From the NCBI RefSeq assembly GCF_014649795.1, contig NZ_BMTS01000002.1, forward strand, positions 248,001 to 312,000: 64,000 nucleotides of DNA, read 5' to 3'. Source of the DNA: Streptomyces melanogenes. GTDB lineage: Bacteria > Actinomycetota > Actinomycetes > Streptomycetales > Streptomycetaceae. The notes below the pieces were generated by a model. The model had not been told where the DNA came from, ran no database searches, and was given only the letters and a program-made list of their open reading frames with translations. The translations under genes were made by a program, and so were the position numbers. Below, piece after piece: positions 59,587 through 64,000 of the stretch; the first letter of the stretch is position 1, and every line of letters begins with the position of its first letter.

Positions 59587-61212
59587 CTAGCCCCGGCTGA
59601 CCGCCGTCAAGATTTCCGGCAGGCGGCGGGCCGTGCGCGGGGCAGCCGCGCGCAGACCGGCGTACGCGACGAGCAGCCCGTACACCGCCCCCACCGGCAG
59701 CACCAGCCACAGCGCGCCATGCCGGTCCGAGACGTGCAGCCAGATCGTCAGGGCGATCAGCGGCGCGCTGAGCAGCCCGCTGGTGAGCATCCCGCCGACG
59801 ATCGCCAGGGACGCGATGCCCCCCTGGCCCGGCGCCACGTTCTTGCGGCTGTCCTGCGGGATCGAGTACGCGAAGTTCGCCGAGGCCACCGCCCCCGTCG
59901 CCAGCATCGCGCCGAGCAGCCCGAGCGAGAGCCCCAACGCCTGCGGGAGCGCCGCCCAGTTGCCGACGAGCGAGGCGGTGACCACCGCGACCAGGACGGT
60001 GTACGGGGCCGTCACCAGCGCGATCGCGTACGCCCGGGCGCGCAGCTCCAGATAGGCGTCCCGGGGCGTGGAGATCGTCTGGACGACCATCCAGAACGCC
60101 GAGGTGTCCTGCCCGAACTGGTTGTACATCTGCGCGCCCAGCATGAACGCGCCGAACGAGGCGAAGTACACCGTGCCGTTGCCCTGGAGCGCGTTGACGA
60201 CCGGCACGATCAGACCGATGGCGAGCGAAGTGATCCACGCCGCCTTGGTCTTGGGGTCGCGCCAGGCGTACCGCAGGGTGCGCAGCATGACGGTGCCGGT
60301 GCGGCCCTCGGGCAGCAGCCCGGAGAGGCCCGGCCGGTCCGCCTGCTTGCGGGCGGTGTCGGCGGGCCGCAGCGTCGAGCCGTCCGGGCTGGTCATCAGG
60401 CGGACCAGCGAGCGCTGCCAGGCGTACAGCAGGGCCACCAGCGCCACGGCGGTGAGCAGGAGTTGCAGCGCCGCCCGCCCGTACGCCCCCTCGCTCGCCG
60501 CGTCGACCGCGCCGATCGCGGCGGCGGGCGGCAGCCAGCGGACCACGTCCCCGGCCGGGTCGAGCGCGGACAGGCCGCCCGAGTCGCCGAGCTTCTGCAC
60601 GCCGAAGTTGACGAACTGGAAGCCGATGGCGATCACCAGACCGCTGAGCACGGCGAGGTCGCGGCCCTTGCGGGAGGTCAGCAGCCGGGTGTTGGCCGTC
60701 GCCACGGTCCGCGCGAGCGCCACGCACACCAGGATCGTCAGCGGTACGGCGAGCACCGCGACGGCGGCCGACGCCGCGCTGTGGGCCACCGCGAGCGCCG
60801 AGCCGAGCACCAGGCAGAGCGTGAACAGGGGCCCGATGCCGACCAGGGAGGCGGCGAGCAGCGCCACGATCAGCGAGCGCGGCCGCAGCGGCAGCATCAC
60901 GAGCCGGGTCGCGTCCAGGGTCTCGTCGCCGCTCGGGAAGAACAGCGGCATCACCGCCCAGGCGAGCGCGAGGACGCCGGTGACCAGGACGGCCACGGTG
61001 GCCGCGTGGGCGTCGCCGCGCAGCGCAAGCAGGCCGAGGAGCTGGAGGGCGGCGAAGAGCAGGGCGAGGACGGCCGAGGTGATGTAGGCGGCCTTGCGCC
61101 CGCCGGACTGCAGCAGCCCGTTCCTGAGCAGCGACAGCTTCAGCCGGACGAACAGCGGGGTGAGGGAGGGCGCGCTCGGCGTCGCGGGGGCCTTCGGGGC
61201 GGTGGTGCTCAT
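59587..61212 (-). CDS. ABC transporter permease
   Basis: A 541-residue membrane protein with about 12 hydrophobic segments in two blocks, separated near residues 270-310 by a hydrophilic loop (SPDGSTLRPADTARKQADRP). It has the look of ABC-2-type exporter permeases. The start ATG overlaps the stop of the ATPase gene (ATGA), so the two are translated together and form one exporter. The transported substrate is unknown. Confidence 0.87.
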   Translation of the reverse strand: MSTTAPKAPATPSAPSLTPLFVRLKLSLLRNGLLQSGGRKAAYITSAVLALLFAALQLLGLLALRGDAHAATVAVLVTGVLALAWAVMPLFFPSGDETLDATRLVMLPLRPRSLIVALLAASLVGIGPLFTLCLVLGSALAVAHSAASAAVAVLAVPLTILVCVALARTVATANTRLLTSRKGRDLAVLSGLVIAIGFQFVNFGVQKLGDSGGLSALDPAGDVVRWLPPAAAIGAVDAASEGAYGRAALQLLLTAVALVALLYAWQRSLVRLMTSPDGSTLRPADTARKQADRPGLSGLLPEGRTGTVMLRTLRYAWRDPKTKAAWITSLAIGLIVPVVNALQGNGTVYFASFGAFMLGAQMYNQFGQDTSAFWMVVQTISTPRDAYLELRARAYAIALVTAPYTVLVAVVTASLVGNWAALPQALGLSLGLLGAMLATGAVASANFAYSIPQDSRKNVAPGQGGIASLAIVGGMLTSGLLSAPLIALTIWLHVSDRHGALWLVLPVGAVYGLLVAYAGLRAAAPRTARRLPEILTAVSRG

Positions 61213-62066
61213 CGGGCCGCACCGCCGCCGAGCCAGTCGAGGGTGTCGCCGGTGTCGCGGCCGTGGGCGCCCACGAGTTCGAGGAAAGCGTTCTGCAGGG
61301 AGCTGGCGCTGCCCCGGACCTCGGCGAGCGTGCCCTGCGCGCGGATGCGCCCGGCGGCCATCACCGCGACCCAGTCGCACAGCGACTCGACGAGCTCCAT
61401 GACGTGGCTGGAGAAGACGACGGTCGCGCCGGAGGCCGTGTAGCGCTCCAGGACGCGTCGGATGGTGGCGGCGGAGACCGGGTCGACGCCCTCGAACGGC
61501 TCGTCCAGGAACAGCACTTCGGGGTTGTGCAGCAGGGCCGCGGCCAGCCCGATCTTCTTGCGCATGCCGGTCGAGTAGTCCACGACGAGCTTGTGCTGGG
61601 AGCCCGCCAGGTCCAGTACGTCCAGGAGCTGGGCGGCCCGCTTGTCGACCTCGGCGCCGGGCAGCCCGCGCAGCCGGCCGGTGTAGCCGAGCAGTTCGCG
61701 CCCCGTCAGGCGCTCGAAGAGCCGCAGCCCCTCGGGCAGCACGCCGATCCGGGACTTCACGGCGACCGGGTCGCGCCACACGTCGTGGCCGCCGACCTCG
61801 ACGGTGCCGCGGTCGGGGCGGAGCAGGCCGGTCACCATCGACAGGGTGGTGGTCTTGCCCGCCCCGTTCGGCCCGACCAGGCCGATGAACTTGCCCGCCG
61901 GGAGCTCCAGATCGATCCCGGCGACGGCGATCTGGTCGCCGAAGCGCTTCCACAGATCGCTGACCCGGACGGCGGGCGGCAGCTCCCGCTCTCCGCCCGC
62001 GGTGGTCGGACCGGTGGCCTCCGGTTCCGCCGGGTCGGTACCGCCGTCGAATGTCTGGTCCGGCAT
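61209..62066 (-). CDS. ABC transporter ATP-binding protein
   Basis: A 285-residue ABC ATPase. Walker A GPNGAGKTT near 65-73, Q-loop replaced by the LPEGLRLFERLTG region near 107-119, signature YSTGMRKKI near 163-171 (STGMR in place of LSGGQ), Walker B VLFLDEPFEGVD near 183-194 and switch His in VVFSSHVME near 217. An N-terminal tail of 30 residues is acidic and Pro-rich. It pairs with the overlapping permease gene; this arrangement is of exporter type. The in-between 52 bp upstream contains repeated TACGT. Confidence 0.93.
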   Translation of the reverse strand: MPDQTFDGGTDPAEPEATGPTTAGGERELPPAVRVSDLWKRFGDQIAVAGIDLELPAGKFIGLVGPNGAGKTTTLSMVTGLLRPDRGTVEVGGHDVWRDPVAVKSRIGVLPEGLRLFERLTGRELLGYTGRLRGLPGAEVDKRAAQLLDVLDLAGSQHKLVVDYSTGMRKKIGLAAALLHNPEVLFLDEPFEGVDPVSAATIRRVLERYTASGATVVFSSHVMELVESLCDWVAVMAAGRIRAQGTLAEVRGSASSLQNAFLELVGAHGRDTGDTLDWLGGGAAR

Positions 62067-62118
62067 GGTGGTGCGCCTTTCGTCCCCGTACGTACGTCTG
62101 TACGTCTACAGGGACACC

Positions 62119-62820
62119 CTACGAGCGGCGCGCCCGGGCGGCTGCGGCCTCGCGTCCGCAGGCGTACGCGAGCGGGCTGATCAGCTCCTCGGCGTCGGGC
62201 AGCCAGCGGTTGGCGGGGGTGGGGCGGCGGGCCCACTGCACCGCGCCGTGGCCGCCGATGCGGGTGGGGGGCGCCGCCACGTAGTCCCCCTCGCCCCGGG
62301 TGATCAGGTCGATCGAGGCGGCCGTCCAGCCCAGTTTGCGCACCAGGTCGGGGACCTTCGCGCCGGCGCCGGGCAGCACGAAGAACAGCATGCGGCGGTC
62401 CGGGGTGCAGGTGACCGGGCCGAGCGTGAGCTCCATGCGCTCCATCCGGGCGAGCGCCAGGAAGCCGGCCGACTCCGGGACGTCGATCGCGTCGAACGTG
62501 CGGCCGGTGGGCAGCAGGATCGAGGACTTCGGCTGTTTCGACCACAGGCGGCGGGCCGCGACCGCGCTCCCCGTGGCCTGGGTCGCCCAGTCCGGCCGGG
62601 ACGGGTGCGCCCCCGGCGACGGGCAGGCGGCGTCGCCGCACGAGCAGTGCTCCACGCCCTCGGCCGCCTCCAGCCAGGTGCCGGGGAACACGTCCCAATG
62701 CCGCTCTTCCGCGTACCGCACCGCGCTGTCGAGGAGCTGGTCGCCGCGCTGCTTGGGAATCTGTGCGGCTTCCGTGCCTGTGATGGTCTCTTCCACGCAG
62801 AACTCAACTCCCGGCATCAC
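62119..62820 (-). CDS. bifunctional DNA primase/polymerase-like (Prim-Pol) protein
   Basis: About 233 residues, resembling the actinobacterial single-domain Prim-Pol N-terminal family. Landmarks: ALRYAEERHWDVFPG type start (here AVRYAEERHWDVFPGTW), a Cys cluster CSCGDAACPSPGAHP near 58-72, SSILLPTGRTFDAIDVPE near 100 and GDYVAAPPTR near 188. The usual catalytic Asp pair is not certain here. Function in Streptomyces is unknown. GTG at 62820 or GTG at 62796 (VEETITGTEAA) are both possible; the latter has GGGAG upstream. Confidence 0.75.
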   Translation of the reverse strand: MMPGVEFCVEETITGTEAAQIPKQRGDQLLDSAVRYAEERHWDVFPGTWLEAAEGVEHCSCGDAACPSPGAHPSRPDWATQATGSAVAARRLWSKQPKSSILLPTGRTFDAIDVPESAGFLALARMERMELTLGPVTCTPDRRMLFFVLPGAGAKVPDLVRKLGWTAASIDLITRGEGDYVAAPPTRIGGHGAVQWARRPTPANRWLPDAEELISPLAYACGREAAAARARRS

Positions 62821-63146
62821 CGCGGGTTACGGGCGCGCGCCGGGCGGGGCAGGAGCATCGATCCTGCATCCGGGGCGCATGGGTGCATGGACGGGGGCGC
62901 GCGTGCGGCCGCGCCTCTCGTGGCGGGTAGCCACAAGCGGGGGGTTCCGGGGAGACAGGCACCGCGCCCGTTCGTCCGACGTCACGTCCAGACCGCCGAC
63001 TTCACCCACGACCGGTATTCATCCGATTTACGGCGCATTCTGTGTTTCCCGCGCTTTCTTTCGGTTCCTTCGCTTCCTTCGCATTCTCTGCCTTTTCGCA
63101 GGGCAGTGATCACAGGAGTGATCAACTGCCGCATCAGGGGGTTCAC
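62821..63146. promoter_or_regulatory. 326-bp divergent promoter region with dyad near the NsdA-like start
   Basis: Holds the promoters of the Prim-Pol gene and the NsdA-like regulator. It includes a pyrimidine-rich tract (63040-63100). GGCAGTGATCAC (63102-63113) and GTGATCAACTGCC (63118-63130) pair with one bulge around AGGA, 16 bp before the regulator's ATG; GTGATCAC is itself a palindrome. An autoregulatory site or leader hairpin is likely. No gene is visible. Confidence 0.5.
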
Positions 63147-64000
63147 ATGGCAGCCAGGCCTCTAGTCGCCCGCCAGCCCAATGAACGGCTGCAGGCGCTC
63201 ATCCAGGAAGCCGGGTGCTCCAACGCGGGTCTCGCCCGGCGCGTCAACATGGTCGGCGCCGAACGCGGGCTCGACCTTCGGTACGACAAGACATCGGTGG
63301 CGCGCTGGCTCCGCGGCCAGCAGCCCAGGGGACGGGCGCCGGGAATCATCGCGGAGGCGCTGGGGCGCAAGCTCGGGCGCACCGTGACGATCGACGAGAT
63401 CGGCATGGCGAACGGCAAGAACCTGGCGTCGGGGGTGGGGCTGCAGTTCTCGCCCACCGTCCTCGGCGCGATCGAGCAGGTCTGCGAGCTGTGGCGCAGC
63501 GACGTGGGCCGCCGCGACTTCCTGACCGGCTCCACGGTGGCCGCCTCGGCGCTGGTCGAGCCGAGCCGCGACTGGCTGATCACCGGCGCGGACGCGCAGG
63601 TCGCGCGGAACGCCGGGCAGCGGGTCGGGGTCGCGGACGTCGACGCGGTGCGGGCGATGACCCAGGCGCTGGTGGAGCTCGACCACCGGTTCGGGGCGGG
63701 GCACGTGCGGCCCGTCGTCGTGCACTACCTCAACAGCGTGGTGTCCGGGCTGCTGGCGGGCTCGTACCGGGAGACGGTCGGGCGCCAGCTGTTCGCGGCG
63801 GTGGCGCGGCTGACGGAGCTGGCGGGCTACATGGCCGTCGACACCGGCCAGCCCGGCCTGGCCCAGCGCTACTACATCCAGGCGCTGCGGCTCGCCCAGG
63901 CGGCGGGGGACCGGGGGTACGGGGGGTACGTGCTTGCGGCCTCCATGAGCCACCTCGCGGCGCAGCTGGGCAATCCGCGCGAGATCGCGCAGCTGGCGCG
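63147..64000 (+). CDS. NsdA-like XRE/TPR transcriptional regulator (partial, runs off the end)
   Basis: The first 284 codons of a regulator that continues beyond the window. The N-terminal helix-turn-helix region (LIQEAGCSNAGLARRVNM, TSVARWLRGQQPRGR) is followed by the linker IDEIGMANGKNLASGVG and a TPR-like helical region (GLAQRYYIQALRLAQAAGD, VLAASMSHLAAQLGN). It resembles the Streptomyces NsdA family, negative regulators of sporulation and antibiotic production, but several paralogues exist. ATG with AGGGGG six bases upstream. Confidence 0.82.
   Translation, partial: MAARPLVARQPNERLQALIQEAGCSNAGLARRVNMVGAERGLDLRYDKTSVARWLRGQQPRGRAPGIIAEALGRKLGRTVTIDEIGMANGKNLASGVGLQFSPTVLGAIEQVCELWRSDVGRRDFLTGSTVAASALVEPSRDWLITGADAQVARNAGQRVGVADVDAVRAMTQALVELDHRFGAGHVRPVVVHYLNSVVSGLLAGSYRETVGRQLFAAVARLTELAGYMAVDTGQPGLAQRYYIQALRLAQAAGDRGYGGYVLAASMSHLAAQLGNPREIAQLA

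Noticed and set aside
59497..61443. 648-codon plus-strand frame opposite the ABC permease
   Set aside because: His/Arg/Gln-rich shadow of a clear membrane protein on the other strand.

Overview
The window reads as chromosome of a streptomycete or close actinobacterial relative. It is very G+C-rich with strongly G/C-biased third codon positions and many GTG starts. It carries the futalosine menaquinone pathway, a mycothiol-type DinB protein, a DmdR-type iron regulator with a DasR-like site, XRE-DUF5753/DUF6879 regulators and rare TTA codons. From memory the gene order follows the S. coelicolor SCO432x-SCO44xx region (mqnD/mqnB = SCO4326/4327, serC = SCO4366, the 4-coumarate-CoA-ligase-like gene = SCO4383, dmdR1 = SCO4394). 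I could not check this by alignment.

Layout. 0-15.3 kb: an XPB helicase and its helicase-associated partner, a small-domain membrane protein, a HAD phosphatase, a cold-shock protein, the operon MFS-DUF2771 lipoprotein-mqnB-mqnD, a DUF3027 protein and a large sacsin/Hsp90-type ATPase. 15.4-25.5 kb: transport and regulation (P-type ATPase, DUF2530, NCS2 purine permease, MarR-MFS pair, thpR, a lipoprotein/membrane pair, a 28-residue membrane peptide, and an AhpD-like gene divergent from a MarR gene across a long inverted repeat). 25.5-37.4 kb: a Uma2 nuclease, two tandem aldo/keto reductases with duplicated promoter regions, an SGNH hydrolase, a secreted beta-propeller protein, serC, a GlcD-GlcF fused oxidase, an EamA exporter and a minus-strand XRE/DUF6879 cluster.

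37.5-47.7 kb is one tightly overlapped catabolic operon: TIGR03084, AtuA, carboxylase beta, biotin carboxylase, acyl-CoA dehydrogenase, CoA ligase, enoyl-CoA hydratase and TetR. It probably activates, desaturates and carboxylates a branched or terpenoid acid under control of its last gene, through an operator in front of its first. 47.7-57 kb: a small secreted protein, citrate synthase 2, pdxH, an IscB RNA-guided nuclease with its upstream structured HEARO/omega RNA, a PAS protein, GNAT and VOC genes with overlapping start codons, and an SIS-domain gene divergent from dmdR1 across a DasR-like box. 57-64 kb: a TTA-containing alpha/beta hydrolase behind an SOS-type box, a polysaccharide deacetylase, an ABC exporter, a primase/polymerase-like protein and the start of an NsdA-like regulator.

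Two things stand out. First is the iscB locus: intact catalytic residues, two TTA codons, and a nested set of perfect stems forming a four-way junction that lies inside the open frame upstream of the PLMP domain. Second is a family of long inverted repeats (eight sites, some with extra modules) that sits at gene 3' ends throughout the window and in one case supplies the stop codon of a gene.
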